Positions 22,026-39,469 are shown, counted from the first letter of the stretch. The stretch: 64,000 nt of DNA from Cinclus cinclus (GCF_963662255.1 NC_085055.1:2108602-2172601), one strand, 5' to 3'. Numbers and translations are program-made. The notes: generated by a model from the sequence alone, not told the origin.

Positions 22026-23236
22026 ATCCCAGGGTTTGATTTCCTGGGATTTCAGTGTCACCTTGTTCCTTTTGCATTCCCAGGGCTTGATTTCCTGGGA
22101 TTTCAGTGTCACCTTGTTCCTTTTCCTTTCCCAGGGTTTGATTTCCTGGGATTTCAGTGTCACCTTGTTCCTTTTCCTTTCCCAGGGTTTGATTTCCTGG
22201 GATTTCAGTGTCACCTTGTTCCTTTTGCATTCCCAGGGTTTGATTTCCTGGGATTTCAGTGTCACCTTGTTCCTTTTCCTTTCCCAGGGTTTGATTTCCT
22301 GGGATTTCAGTGTCACCTTGTTCCTTTTCCTTTCCCAGGGTTTGATTTCCTGGGATTTCAGTGTCACCTTGTTCCTTTTGCATTCCCAGGGTTTGATTTC
22401 CTGGGATTTCAGTGTCACCTTGTTCCTTTTGCATTCCCAGGGTTTGATTTCCTGGGATTTCAGTGTCACCTTGTTCCTTTTCCTTTCCCAGGGTTTGATT
22501 TCCTGGGATTTCAGTGTCACCTTGTTCCTTTTCCACTCCCAGGGCTTGATTTCCTGGGATTTCAGTGTCACCTTGTTCCTTTTGCATTCCCAGGGTTTGA
22601 TTTCCTGGGATTTCAGTGTCACCTTGTTCCTTTTGCATTCCCAGGGTTTGATTTCCTGGGATTTCAGTGTCACCTTGTTCCTTTTCCTTTCCCAGGGTTT
22701 GATTTCCTGGGATTTCAGTGTCACCTTGTTCCTTTTGCATTCCCAGGGTTTGATTTCCTGGGATTTCAGTGTCACCTTGTTCCTTTTGCATTCCCAGGGT
22801 TTGATTTCCTGGGATTTCAGTGTCACCTTGTTCCTTTTGCATTCCCAGGGTTTGATTTCCTGGGATTTCAGTGTCACCTTGTTCCTTTTCCTTTCCCAGG
22901 GTTTGATTTCCTGGGATTTCAGTGTCACCTTGTTCCTTTTCCACTCCCAGGGCTTGATTTCCTGGGATTTCAGTGTCACCTTGTTCCTTTTCCTTTCCCA
23001 GGGTTTGATTTCCTGGGATTTCAGTGTCACCTTGTTCCTTTTCCTTTCCCAGGGTTTGATTTCCTGGGATTTCAGTGTCACCTTGTTCCTTTTGCATTCC
23101 CAGGGTTTGATTTCCTGGGATTTCAGTGTCACCTTGTTCCTTTTTCTAACCCCAGGGTTTGATTCCCAGGGATTTCAGTGTCACCTTGTTCCTTTTTCTA
23201 ACCCCAGGGTTTGATTCCCAGGGATTTCAGTGTCAC
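22026..23236. repeat. 51-bp minisatellite, about 24 units
   Basis: About 21 units of exactly 51 bases, each with the core 'cctgggatttcagtgtcacc', followed by about three divergent units (52-53 bases) carrying 'ttttctaacc' and 'gattcccaggg'. Units differ mainly in a short cassette before 'ccca': gcatt, ccttt or ccact. The ccact type co-occurs with 'gggcttg'. Because 51 is divisible by 3 and the unit lacks stops in several frames, three open frames of 416-430 codons arise (one plus, two minus). There is no sign that any is a gene. Copies are nearly identical, which implies recent expansion or homogenisation. Confidence 0.95.
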
Positions 23237-23917
23237 TTTGCTCCTTCCAGGAGACTTTGCCAATCCCCCCTGCAGGCTCTCATTGGCCAGGGCAGCCGCT
23301 GGGATAAAATGAAACTGGTTCTCTCCCAAAATAAGATTTCCTTTTTCCAGTGCCATGGAGGGAGGGTCTTCCTGGGAGCAGGAGCTTTTATAAGGTAGGA
23401 GACAGTCACAGCATTTATCTAAAATAAATAATATCACATAAAATAAATAGAAAGAGATAATTGGAGTTGTCTCCAGAAAAAAATCCTGTCTATAATCAAT
23501 GTAAACCTGCACAAGGATTAGGGTTTTTCCTTCCTCACACATCTAAAAATGAGAAATAATTAAATAAGATAAAGTGCAGTCATCTCCCTGATATTTAAAA
23601 CTGATGGATTGGGGTTAAATTGCTGGTGTGAACTGGAATAGCTGGAATTTTAGGGAGCAAACGTGTTATTACCATCTTATTAGGGGAAATAAGTTAATAA
23701 TTAGTAGATATTTATATAAAATTAAATGCAAATTTATTTTATTAATTATATGGCAGTGCAGCAAAATTTAATTCTTCCTGTTTTGTGCCCACTGTGAATG
23801 ATAATTTTAATGGGGGGATTTCAATGAATGATTTTATATTCAGTGGTGGCGAATTAATGCAGTGAAAAAGTCAAAATTTTCCGTTTTATTTCAGTGCATT
23901 TATTTAAAATTGCAAAC

Positions 23918-23972
23918 TGGTTTGGGTTGGAAGAGATCTTAAAGATCATCTTGTTCCAACCCTCTGGCATGT
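23918..23972 (-). mobile_element. Short CR1-type tail
   Basis: 'tgggttggaagagatcttaa', 'agatcatcttgttcc' and 'aaccctctggcatg' match the inverted CR1 3' end. Confidence 0.75.
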
Positions 23973-24365
23973 CAAAAAAATTCCTAAAATAATTATTTAA
24001 TTAATATAGAAAGAGTCTTGCCCATTAAAATTAAAATCTGTTCAGCAATTCCTTGCTCTGAAGATTTAATTTTTTCAGGCTGGGGAGGTATAATTTGGTT
24101 ATTAATTGTATTTTTCCAGTGTTTGACAGCAATCCATCAGTCTTGGGACTTGTGATGTGTGACAGGAAAACTTGGGAATGGTTTGGACTTGAGAACTGAC
24201 TTAGAATTTCCCCATAAAGTTATTAAATCCCTAAAATCTCTGGGAGTTTTTTTTTGTGTAAGTAATGGGTTTATTTACTTATCTCCAGCTGTTACGGGAT
24301 GCTCCTGTGTAAGGATATTATTCAAAAGGACAATTTGGGGATTTTCCCTCTTTCCAGCCAGCAGG

Positions 24366-24530
24366 TGATAATTTTTTTTCTAATTTTTTCTCTTTTTTTT
24401 TCTCCTTTTTTTCTCCTTTTTTTCTTTGGTTTTTTTCTCATTTTTCCCCTGTTTTTTCCTCCTTTTTTCTCCTATTTTCTAATTTTTTTCTCTTTTTTTT
24501 TTTTTCTCCTTTTTTCTCTTTTTTTTCTAT
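24366..24530. repeat. T-rich (TTTTTTCTCC)n tract
   Basis: A degenerate polypyrimidine repeat with T runs separated by ctcc or cc, about 165 bases long. Confidence 0.85.
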
Positions 24531-25399
24531 GTGGCTGCAGCTGCAGGCTCTGGCTGCTCCCTGGTGCTGAATATCTCCTTCCACACCAATTTCCTGGGAA
24601 AACTCTTCATGGTAAGGCTGGCAGGGAAAAAAAAAAACCCAACCTTTGAGAAAAAAATTTCCGAGCATGGAATCCCATTCTAATTAAACACTCTCATGGG
24701 GAAGGGATTAAATTATCAAGGGATAATTTATCTTTATGGATTGAATGATCCCCGTGGGCAACAGTGACCACTGGGAGTTTTATGTGGGAGAATCATTTTT
24801 CCATTAAATGATTCCATTTTGCTTGAAAATGGTGAGAAATAAATAATAATAATTTTTTAAAAAATCGCTTTTTTCTCTAAAATAGAATTGTTCAAGATGG
24901 ATGGAATGCCTGATTTGGATTTGGATCTGCTTTTGCCCTCTGGATGACAGGGATGGGGGTGGGGGGGGTCTCTCCTGGAGGTTTTGGAATGCTGAGGGAG
25001 GTTGAGTTTCAGCTTCAGTGAGAAAGGGATTCTGTTCCATTTGCATTTACAGGTGGGGACCCTGCTTTAAAAAAGGAACAAAGGTGCTTTTTGTCACGAG
25101 TCACCTGAACGGCATCACCTGGCCTATAGGAAAAAACAAAAAACCCAAAAAACCAACCAAACAAACAAACAAAAAAACCCCAGAAAATCAGGCATAAACA
25201 AAGGGGAAAAAAAATCAAGAAAAAAATTTTTGGTATGCTTGACACTTTGATTCCAAAGTGACTGAGTTTGGAAAATTCAACGTTTCATTTTGTTTCCATT
25301 TATTCTTGTAGAGAAAAGCTTTTAATTGAGTGTAGTTGTGTTGGACACTGAGATCATGATGGAATTCTCTCCATATCCTTCCAGGACCTAAAGGGGGGT

Positions 25400-29775
<4,376 letters not shown>

Positions 29776-30310
29776 GTTCAGGGTGTGAAGATGACCCCGA
29801 GGAAAATCTTTTCCCTCTGGGTGCGGTTTGGTGGTGATTTTCGTGATGTTTTAACAAAAAAGAGTTTATCTTCACGAGGTGTGGATTAGTTGGAAGAAGT
29901 CACACATCCTTTGTCCGCCGTCCAGACACCAACAGGAGCAGCCTGGAGAGGGCGTTTCCCAGCACAGGTTGTAATTAGAATATTCAAATCATGGAACGAA
30001 GCTCCTTTGGACCTTGCATGGTCCAAACTCCCTCTAGGAATCAGTTCTGATCACCGCTGATTTTGATAAAAATGCCAGGATTGATTTATATTGATTTATA
30101 GAGCTCAGCCAGATGGGAACATGAGCGGTAGGTTCCTTGAAATCACCTGAAAAGATTTACAGCTCTTTTATCCTTGAATCAGTATTAATTAGTGCTTTAG
30201 TCTTGGTCATAAATTACAGAAAAATTTGCCTAAAGGAATATTAGATAAGTGTAAAAAACCCTCCTAGCTCTCGTTCTTAAACAAAAATAAACTTGAAACT
30301 TTCAAAAGTA
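29776..30310 (+). other. OTOL1: OTOL1 3' UTR (predicted)
   Basis: Unique, moderately AT-rich sequence follows the stop codon, and the first clear AATAAA is at 30286-30291. This gives a UTR of about 0.53 kb. The end is a prediction. Confidence 0.5.
30286..30291 (+). terminator. Candidate polyadenylation signal of OTOL1
   Basis: AATAAA in the context acaaaaataaacttg, about 510 bases after the OTOL1 stop codon, and the first canonical signal on this strand. Confidence 0.5.
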
Positions 30311-33300
30311 GCTGAGAGATGAATATTTTATTTTACTGGTCCGCTCAGACCCCCAATTTCTGAGCCTCTGATGCTGCAGGATGATCTTTGTGAGAAGGAG
30401 GCAGCCAAGAACAGACTTTGGAACTCCCTCGAGGTGTTGTGATGGCTCAGAGGATCTGTGGGAATATTTTAAAAGCCTCACAGAGACCATTTTACCAAAA
30501 AAAAAAAAAAAAAAACAAAACACCACAAACCAAACCAAACCTTAATCAAAGCTGTTTCCCACCTTAAAAATACTGAAGTATTAAAAAAAAAAATTCCTAA
30601 TTTTGAGCTGTTTTTCCTCATTTTTCAAGCCATGCTAGAATGACAATGGATTGATTGAGGATGTGCTGTCTCGTTATGGAGCCCTGCTTAAAAAAAACCC
30701 ACCAAAATATTTGTTCTCTTTCAGTTCTGTTTTTATTAGCAGGGATTTATATGTTAATTTTTTTTTTTAATAACAACTTTTTCAAGCAGAAATTCTCCAT
30801 TTCCTGGGTGAAACTTTCTGCTGCATCCAGAACTTCCATCCTTTACTCCTTTTTTAAAGGAAATATCTTATTTCAGCGAGATAAAATTGTGGATGGACTG
30901 AAAATGCTCTGGCTTTGTTTTAGTTTAACTTCCTCAGTTTAATCTTTGGTTTTCAGCCTCTAAACCAATCTGGTTTTAGTCTGAGCCTCTCCAGACTTTG
31001 CTTCATTTAAAAAGGGGAAAAAATAGGAATAAGTCATCCTAAAACTCAGGTATCTCTGATTTATTTTTTTATTCATGATTTCGGTGTTTGATGTGAGATG
31101 GATCATTTGAAAAGAGGTTTTATTTTTATTTTCTTTGTGAAGGAATTGGGGTGTGAGGTCTGTTTGAGCCTCTCTCTGAGGGAGCCACATAAATGTCTGG
31201 GAGAGGAGAGAAAGAAAAAGCAGCTCTGGGTGGTTCTTGTCTGTTTTTTTCTGATTAAAGATCAGTGTAAATGTGGCTTTTCTAGGTGACAAAACACTGA
31301 TTTCCCCCTGACTTGGAAGTAGCCATTTCTGGGGAATTTCTGGTGCACTTTTCTCCCTGCCAGAAGAAACTTTTTTTTTTTGAAACTTTTTTTTTTTTTA
31401 AAATGGTTTTGAAACATTTTTTTTTTAGCCCCGAAACTTTTTTTCCCCCTCTGGAGCTGCCTCTTGCCCACCTTTCTCTCTGTACCCTTAAATTTCAGGC
31501 TGTGTCTGCTTAATGAAAAATCATTAAGGAAATGCTCATTAAGGAGAGATTCAGTCCCTGGAGTGCTGAGGGCTGGAAAAAACGGTGAGGATCAAATCCA
31601 AGCACGCAGGCACTGGGACTTTGTTTGAGGAGATGGGGACTCCAAGGAGAAAACTCCATTTTACAGACCCTCTGTAATGACATCCTCACACTTTTCATTA
31701 TCCAAGGGAACTTTTATTGCCCCATAACCATTCCTCAAGCTCTAGGATATTCCTAAATATGTGTTTAATGTGCTGCTGCATCAGTTTGGGATTGAAAGGG
31801 CACCAGCCCAGCCAATAAAATCACCTGGCTCAGTGTCTTTGGCAGAGTGGAGAAAATACCAGGATAACCCCAGGGTTTTATAGGAGCTAAATTGTTCTTT
31901 TTTCACTTTAACTCTGCCCTTTTTGTTTTGATATTCTGCTGGGTAGCACTGGGAACTAAATTGGCTTTAAAGGTGGGAGATTGGGGTTAGGGAGGAAAGC
32001 TTTATGAACACCAAGTCCAGTAATTTGGGTTCAAAGCCTTTGTGATGCTGCTGAACAGCTCTTGCTGGATAAAACTTGTCAGAATATTTTCTCTTTAGTG
32101 AGGGAAGCAGTTGGGAGCTGTGGAAAGGAAGGATGAAACTACAGGAGACCTTGGGAATAGGAAGAAAGAGAAAAAGCTCCACGTGTTTCCTTCCAAATCC
32201 TTCATATGGTTTTTGATAGCAAATAAAAGTTCTTGTTAAATTTGACAGGACCTCTTAAATATTTCTGTATCTCTGTCTTGTAAATCACGCTTTTTGAAAA
32301 CTGGTGTTAGGAAAATTCGGATAATAGTGAAAATTTCCAGTGTTTTCTCTGGGACCAGTTACAACAGCTGAGGTGTTTTGTTTTCCCCCTCTCATTGTAA
32401 ATTGGAAGGAGGAAATGTCCCCAGCCTGGGGGTTCCTGGCTCTGCTCTCGTGGGAGAAGGGGATTTTTCCCCAGTCTCCCTGATGCTGAAATAATTGGCT
32501 TACGTTTAATTAGTTCTGCTTCTCCTGGCTAATAAACGGGGAGAAGGAATGGATGTTACCTTTTCCCTGTGGCTGCAGGGGAAGGGAGGAGCTGTGAATT
32601 CCAGATTTTTGCCATGGCTGGCACAGCTGTAACTGGAGAATAAAGCTGGGATTTCTGCTCCTGCAGCCCCCAGCACAGCACGGGGAGGGGATGAAGTGCT
32701 GATGGAGGCAGGCTGGAATATCAGGATCTGTGCTCAGGACACAGAAAACCTCTGCTTTCTGTTGTTCAAACATCTAAAATCCTTGGGAAGCCAAATCGAC
32801 AGAGTTTAAGAGAAAACTCCAAGGATTTTTTCTTGATGGAGAAAGGCCGTTGGTAGTATTTACTTAAATAAAAACAATACATATTGTGAGTAATATTTTC
32901 TTTGAGTCACTGACTACTGAGGATTTGTTTTTTTGAAACAAATTACCAATGATAGCATTAATAATCTTGACTTTCAGCTGGAAATATCTGAAGATAAAAC
33001 CTTTAAATCTTTGCTGCTTTAATTTGATGATTTTGGGCTGGGCTGTTTCCCAGGCAGAGCCAGCACTGCTGTTTGGATGCCGTGGCTGCCCGGGGAAGAA
33101 GGAGCAAAAAGTGGCTCATCCTTAATTTCCAAGGAGTTGGAAGCAGGGCTGGGATCAGTTTGACATCCTTCCACTGCCAAGTGTAATCCAGCTGTCAGGT
33201 TGGCTCCTGCAGGGAATTCCTGATTTCTGTGCATCTTGATTTTTCCCAGTTTTCCCTCTGAAGGGTAAATCCCACCAGCTCCTCCTCCCTTCATCCCGGT

Positions 33301-33600
33301 GTCCTGGTGCTGCTCGCTGGGATTTGCATCCCTGGACCTGGCAGAGGATTACTGGGCAGGTGGGAAGCAGTGGGATCAGGAGATGGCCCTGCTGTGCCCG
33401 GGCTGTTCCCGTTCTGTGTTGCCTGGAATGCCCCCCAAAAGTCCCCAAAGAAGGGTGATGAGCTCACCCACGCCATCCTCACCTTGGCAGGGCTGCTCCT
33501 TCTGGAATATTTCCAAGGAATTGCTTCAGGAAAGCTGGGTGGTGCATCAGAAATGCTGCTCTGTGAGCTCCCACCCAAAATCATTTTAATATTGAATCCT
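30311..33600. other. Intergenic, downstream of OTOL1
   Basis: AT-rich unique sequence with A or T homopolymers (about 30,497-30,515 and several T runs at 31,371-31,440). No coding feature recognised. Confidence 0.6.
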
Positions 33601-33611
33601 GAACTGGAATA

Positions 33612-33779
33612 TATCCTATCCTATCCTATCCTATCCTATCCTATCCTATCCTATCCTATCCTATCCTATCCTATCCTATCCTATCCTATCCTATCCTATC
33701 CTATCCTATCCTATCCTATCCTATCCTATCCTATCCTATCCTATCCTATCCTATCCTATCCTATCCTATCCTATCCTAT
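33612..33779. repeat. (TATCC)n pentanucleotide array, first half
   Basis: About 33 uninterrupted TATCC/CTATC pentamers. The array then changes abruptly to CCATC pentamers at 33,780. Confidence 0.97.
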
Positions 33780-34032
33780 CCCATCCCATCCCATCCCATC
33801 CCATCCCATCCCATCCCATCCCATCCCATCCCATCCCATCCCATCCCATTATCCCATCCCATCCCATCCCATCCCATCCCATCCCATCCCATCCCATCCC
33901 ATCCCATCCCATCCCATCCCATTATCCCATCCCATCCCATCCCATCCCATCCCATCCCATCCCATCCCATCCCATCCCATCCCATCCCATCCCATCCCAT
34001 CCCATTATCCCATCCCATCCCATCCCATCCCA
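33780..34032. repeat. (CCATC)n pentanucleotide array, second half
   Basis: About 50 pentamers of CCATC, interrupted three times by the same 'cccattatccc' lesion near 33,849, 33,922 and 34,005. An apparent Met-Gly-Trp-Asp repeat frame on the minus strand is an artefact. Confidence 0.97.
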
Positions 34033-34623
34033 CTCAGCAGCCTGTTTTCCTCTGTGACATTTGGTGCCAGGAAATATATAAATATTGGGGAAAACACAAA
34101 TCTATGGCCCTAGATGTTTGAGAGACGAATCTACTCAGTGTGTTTAAGGTCAGCCTTTGTTTCCTTGTGTTATAAATGCAGCATCACAAAAAAAAAGAAA
34201 AGAAAAAGAAAAAAGCATTTAGCAGAGTTGCCTGTGCTCTGTGTGGATCTTTTCTCCTTATATTCACTTTATTTCGCCCCTCTGCAGACTCACAGCCTTT
34301 ATTTGTCTTAAGGTTTTATTTTAGCTCCATCGCTATCCAGATTTTTCACCTCCCCAGGGCATATCTGTTTGTTTGTATGACTAGCGTGCTTTTCCTGTAG
34401 AAATCTGAATTTCTAAGTTGCTGATCCAAGTCTCTCTAATGACAAGTCATTGTCCATCTGTTTGCTCCCTCCTGAGCTGCTGCTGGGAGCTGCAGAGAGG
34501 ACTGAAGTCTGTGGAGCAGGCTGCAAGTCCGCAAGGACAGCTCATGCTTCCTTTGCTTTGTTTCCCCATGTTCCTGTTGGTGTTCCTGGCTGCTGAGGAA
34601 ACAATCCCCTTGGTTAGACAGAT

Positions 34624-34976
34624 TTCTTTTCCTTTTTCCTTTTTCCTTTTCCTTTTTCCTTTTTCCTTTTTCCTTTTTTTTTCCTTTTTCCTTTTTCCTT
34701 TTTCCTTTCCTTTTTCCTTTTTCCTTTTCCTTTTCCTTTTCCTTTTCCTTTTCCTTTTCCTTTTCCTTTTCCTTTTCCTTTTCCTTTTCCTTCCCCTTTT
34801 CTCCCCTTCCCCTTCCCCTTCCCCTTCCCCTTCCCCTTCCCCTTCCCCTTCCCCTTCCCCTTCCCCTTCCCCTTCCCCTTCCCCTTCCCCTTCCCCTTCC
34901 CCTTCCCCTTCCCCTTCCCCCTTCCCCCTTCCCCCTTCCCCCTTCCCTTTCCCCTTTTTTCCCCTCTCCACTTTCC
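34624..34976. repeat. Polypyrimidine hexamer array (TTTTCC to CTTCCC)
   Basis: About 350 bases of C/T only on plus. It begins with ctttttc-type units, becomes a perfect (TTTTCC)n, then switches at about 34,790 to (CTTCCC)n, and ends in (CTTCCCC)-like 7-mers. Long Ser/Pro and Gly/Arg/Lys frames across it are composition artefacts. Confidence 0.95.
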
Positions 34977-35720
34977 ACGCCTAGGGAACTTTAAATGGGA
35001 GGAAATAAATATTTTCTAAAATCCCACCATCATTAAGACCCAGGTTCCAGCTGGTTTCATCCCACCTTAAACCTGTGTTTGATGGACTTCTCTGCAGTTT
35101 TTCCAGGAAAAGCTGTGCAGGAGCACAGGCTGTGGAGGGTGTTTGCAGCAGGAGGTGCTGGCAGGGTGGATCTGCTGCAGAGAACTCGCTCTGCATCCCA
35201 GGAGCCAGTTAAAAACCCGTGTTGGATGTGTGGCTGATAAAAGAAGATATTAGAGCTGCAGGGGTGTTATTTATTGCGCAGGGACGGAATGCTGGAGTAG
35301 AAAAATCTGTTTGAGCAGCGGTGCAGCCGTGCACACCTCACCTGATGTGCCAGGATTCATTCCTGGGGTGGTTTTTGTGACTCTGCATCCAACTGTGTCC
35401 TTGTGGGGCAAGGATTTGGGAGCGGGTGGAGCTACAGGGGCTTCTCTGCCAGAATCTTTCCTTGCGTCCCATGGAGCCAGCGCCACGGGATGCAGGATGG
35501 ATCTGCTGTTGGACAAGGCTGAGTGTCTGGGATGAAGGTTTTAGGAATTTCAGGGGGAAACACTGGAGCTGGAGAGAGGAGTGCAAATTTTTGGGAGCAG
35601 CAGCCCCCGAAGTTGGTGCACAAGGAGGGGAAGGAGCTGATTCCCTTTGGAATCCAGTCCATGGGGAAGCACAAATCCTGCAGCACAGGGAGGAGCCCAC
35701 AGCAGAGCAGGGGGAGGCTG

Positions 35721-35935
35721 TGATCCCATGGGGAATTCCTGCTGGATCAGCTCCGTGTGATCCCATGGGGAATTCCTGCTGGATCAGCTCCGTGTGATCC
35801 CATGGGGAATTCCTGCTGGATCATCTCTGTGTGATCCCATGGGGAATTCCTGCTGGATCATCTCCATGTGATCCCGTGGGAAGTTTTCCTTGGATCAGCT
35901 CTGTGATCCCGTGGGAAGTTTTCCCTGGATGCAAC
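35721..35935. repeat. 37-bp minisatellite, about six units
   Basis: Starts of 'tgatcccatggggaattcct' recur at 35721, 35758, 35795 and 35832. A diverged fifth copy and a shortened sixth carry 'cgtgggaagttttcc'. Confidence 0.9.
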
Positions 35936-38900
35936 ACTCTCCCCCAGGACAGGACACCAGGGATGAGCTGATGGCAGCCCCCATTCCCTGCTCCCTGAGT
36001 TGGGAGAGATGCTGAGGCCGGGAAGGGAGGGAAGAAGGGAGGAATGGGTTGAAGTGTTTTTAAGATTTAATTGAATTTCTCATCGCCCAGCTCTGGTGAT
36101 AAATTAATTTCCCCACATGGATGAGCCCTCCCTGTCCTTCCCAAACCATTCCTGGGATTTCTCTCTGAGCAGGGAAGTGGTGGACCAGCTTTGGAGGCCT
36201 CACCACACCTGCTCATCTCTTGCAACTCTAAACTCATTAATTAATTAAATTAAAACCTCCAGACCCATTCACAAAGCGCCGGCTCGGGGGGGACCTGTTG
36301 GAATTGTGATGGGATGTGCTCCGGGCGGATTTTGGGGATCCTGCAGGGACAGCAGATGGCAATGTGGTGCTGCGAACCGAAAATCGAGCGGCTCGGGATG
36401 GACCATGAAATTCCTTGGAAAATCAAGAGGAGCGCTGCTGTGAGTGAGGCACAGGATTTGGGGCTGTGCTGGGTTTTCCATAGGATGCGATGGATGGATT
36501 GGGATCCTGCCCAGGAGTGGCTTTGTCCCCGTCCTCGGGCTCTTTGTGTCCCCTCGGAGCTGGATTTGTGGATTTTGGGGTGGGGGGACATTCCCAGCCT
36601 GTCCCTTCCATTTAGGATTTTGTGCCATGGAAAGGCCAAGCTGGGCTGGCTCGTGTTTAATGATGGCTGTCTGTGTTTATTTTGATTTAAATATTATTTT
36701 ATCTCTGAGGATCCTTGTCCGCTGCGAGGGGTCTGGACGCAGAGAGCACAAACCTCAGCTTGGAAAATGTGAATTATTCCCCAACTTCAATAATCCCAAA
36801 AAGTCTATGACCACATGGAGGGGACTCTCTTTCCAGGTTTTAATACAAACCTTGTCAGAAAACCAACCAAAACCTAAAATTACCACATTTTTGGTGCCTC
36901 CCCATATAGAAAATTAGAGAAGCAGTAAATACAAGCTTGGCCACCTCCCTGATTTGTGGGACTAATCAATTAATTAGGCAGCCAAATGCTGTTATCTCCA
37001 CCTGCAATTGATTTTTTGGCTGGAAAATTAGTGGTAGACAATTAGAGGTGTTCCTTAAAAACAACAACAACAAAAAAAAAAGAGTTCACGAGGCTCCCTG
37101 GAACCCAAACCTTCAATAAATCCAGCGGGTTTGCAGTGGGAGAGGTTCCTGCTTCCCCTTTAGTGCCTGCAGAAGGAGGAAAATATTTTTTTTTTTCCTG
37201 CAGGTGCTGGTGCTTCCCAGGTGCCTCTTTTGCTCTGGAGCAACTTTTTGGATGGAAAATCGGGGAGAAAAACGGGAGATTTGGGAGTCACTTGGAAGAG
37301 CAGGGTTGTTGTGGTTACCAAGGGCTCTCAAATCCATTTTTGCACCACTGAGGGGCTCTAACTGGGGTTTCTATTCCATATCCAGGTTATTTCCTTTTTT
37401 CGGGTGTAAACTGGATTTTGGAAGCTCTTTTGGACAAATTAATATGCAAGTTATAAATGATAGAATTGTTATCAATGTATAAATTTATGACATTTCCCAC
37501 ATATTTCTATATCTAAATTCCTTCTGTGTCTTTTCCCAGCTGAGAAGCTGCAGGAATAACAAACACTGCGAACACTGTAGATGGGTGAAATCAGGATTTT
37601 GGGCTGGATTGTGGCCCCCAAAGAACTCTAAATTGGGGGTTTAACTCCTAATACTACACTCAAGCACAACATAATATTTTATTTAAAATAAAGAATAAAA
37701 TGAGGAGTTCTCTTCATCCCTCAGGTGGAGTTTTGATAGAATTTAATCCTTGTCTCTCAAAGTTGATTTTAGGGGAGTGCGAGTTGGTGCCACTTAAATC
37801 CTTAAAAACTGAATCTTTATTATGAGCTCTGCTCCTTTTCTTTGCCAGAAAATCCAATTTTTGTGCTTTTTAAACGAAGTTTTCTTGTACAGGTGAGAGT
37901 TCCCCAAACCTCCATCCCCAATTTATTTGACAAGGAATTACAGGAAATTCTGGAAATCTATAAGGCTTTGCTGATAGATTGGCAACTTGGGTTTATGAAG
38001 AATTTGTTTATAAACCCTCCTCCCGTGGCAAAATATGGAAAAAATGTTGAGCTGTGTGAGGGGGAATTGGAATAAAAATATTTGTGGGATCAACCAGAGC
38101 AGTGAACCTTTGGAACTGTGCTGTTGAGGGATGGGTTGGGTATTCCAGATCCAGCTGTGGACACAAAAATGCTACAAAAATGTGCAGAAAATCACAATAT
38201 TCAGGTATTTTAAGCTCCTTGAAGAGAACTCCTCTCGTGTGCAGGCAGGAGGTGGCTGAGGAGGGAATGAGCCAAGAATTCCTCCCGTGCCAAACCTTCT
38301 GAACTGGTGGTAAAGCTTGGATTTGGAATCCACGCTTCCAAAATCCGCTGGAAAACGGGACAAGCAGGCTGAGCAATGAGGGGTGAGGAGGGCTGGATTT
38401 TTATTTATTTATTTATTTATTTATTTATTTTCCCTGGGAGAATCTGCAGCTTATTAAAGCTCAGCTCTAGGTTTTTATTAGATAATCAATAAATCTAATC
38501 AAGTTTTATAGAAAGGGTGGTTTTATTTTATGCTGTCATAAATCCTCCTCATTTTGCCTATCAACATTTACGGGGGATTTGAAAAGGACTTTGAAAAAGA
38601 AAACCCCATTCTGTCTCTCACATCCAGTTTCTCAACAGGACTCTTAAATTTCTGCTCATGTCATATTAAAACCAGAATTGAAAAAGTTTATTAAATCTAT
38701 GCCCCTAAATCGACTCAACACAAGATGGAAACTCATCCTGGTAAACAACTTCAGGCACAAGGTATGGACAGGGATGGATCTCTGCAATAAATTCTGGCAA
38801 GTGTTAAAAACCCCAAATACAGGAGTATTAACCCAGCTCTTCACACCTTTGTAGCTGCTCTGGCATTAAACAGCACTGGGATGGTGCCTTTGGAATTTTC

Positions 38901-39469
38901 CAGGGAAGCTGGAGTTATTTCAGGCAGGAAATGTGAAATCCCTCAGCTGTGGGGATTTCTGGGATGAGTTGTTCACCCCAGCCCTGCTCTGTTTTGGGAC
39001 CCTGGAGTAGGGTCAGGGGTGGTTTGTGTGGAACACGGAGAGCAAAGGGACGCCCCTGCTTTATTCAGGCTCACAGATATCAACTCCTTGAGCAAAGTGC
39101 TTTAGGGACAATGCTCTTTCACAGTGAGACTCAGGGCAGAGCAATTATTCTGGGAAAAAAAAAAAAAAATCAACAATTTTTAAGTAGTGGAATGTGTCAG
39201 TGTTTCCTCTGAGAGAAATATTAAATATAAAAATGACCCCAGTGTGTAATTTAATCCGTGGTATCAATGTGCTGTCTCAATCTGTTAATCCTCTTCATTT
39301 TTTTACCAAACACTGAGTTGGGTTTGGGCTTGGAATTAGAATGACTCAAAGTAATAGTGGGGAGAGGCAGAGTGGGAGGACCCAGTAGTAAATTTAACTT
39401 ATTAACTCCCACCAGGTGTAGGGTGGGAGGGGGTATTTTCTCAGGGTATTTTCTCATTCCCACTTCTTT

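Noticed and set aside
21826..23214. Three overlapping open frames of 416-430 codons
   Set aside because: They are produced by the 51-bp tandem unit, whose length is a multiple of three. There is no codon bias, domain or splice context.
22026..23236. CRISPR-like array
   Set aside because: Units are contiguous and nearly identical, with no unique spacers, and the window is clearly a vertebrate genome.
33307..34113. 268-codon frame with a Ser-Tyr-Pro-Ile-Leu repeat
   Set aside because: It is the pentanucleotide array translated. The non-repeat flanks show no homology or splice structure.
34418..34984. Ser/Pro-rich and Gly/Arg/Lys-rich frames of 174-188 codons
   Set aside because: They span the polypyrimidine hexamer array and have no non-repetitive domain.
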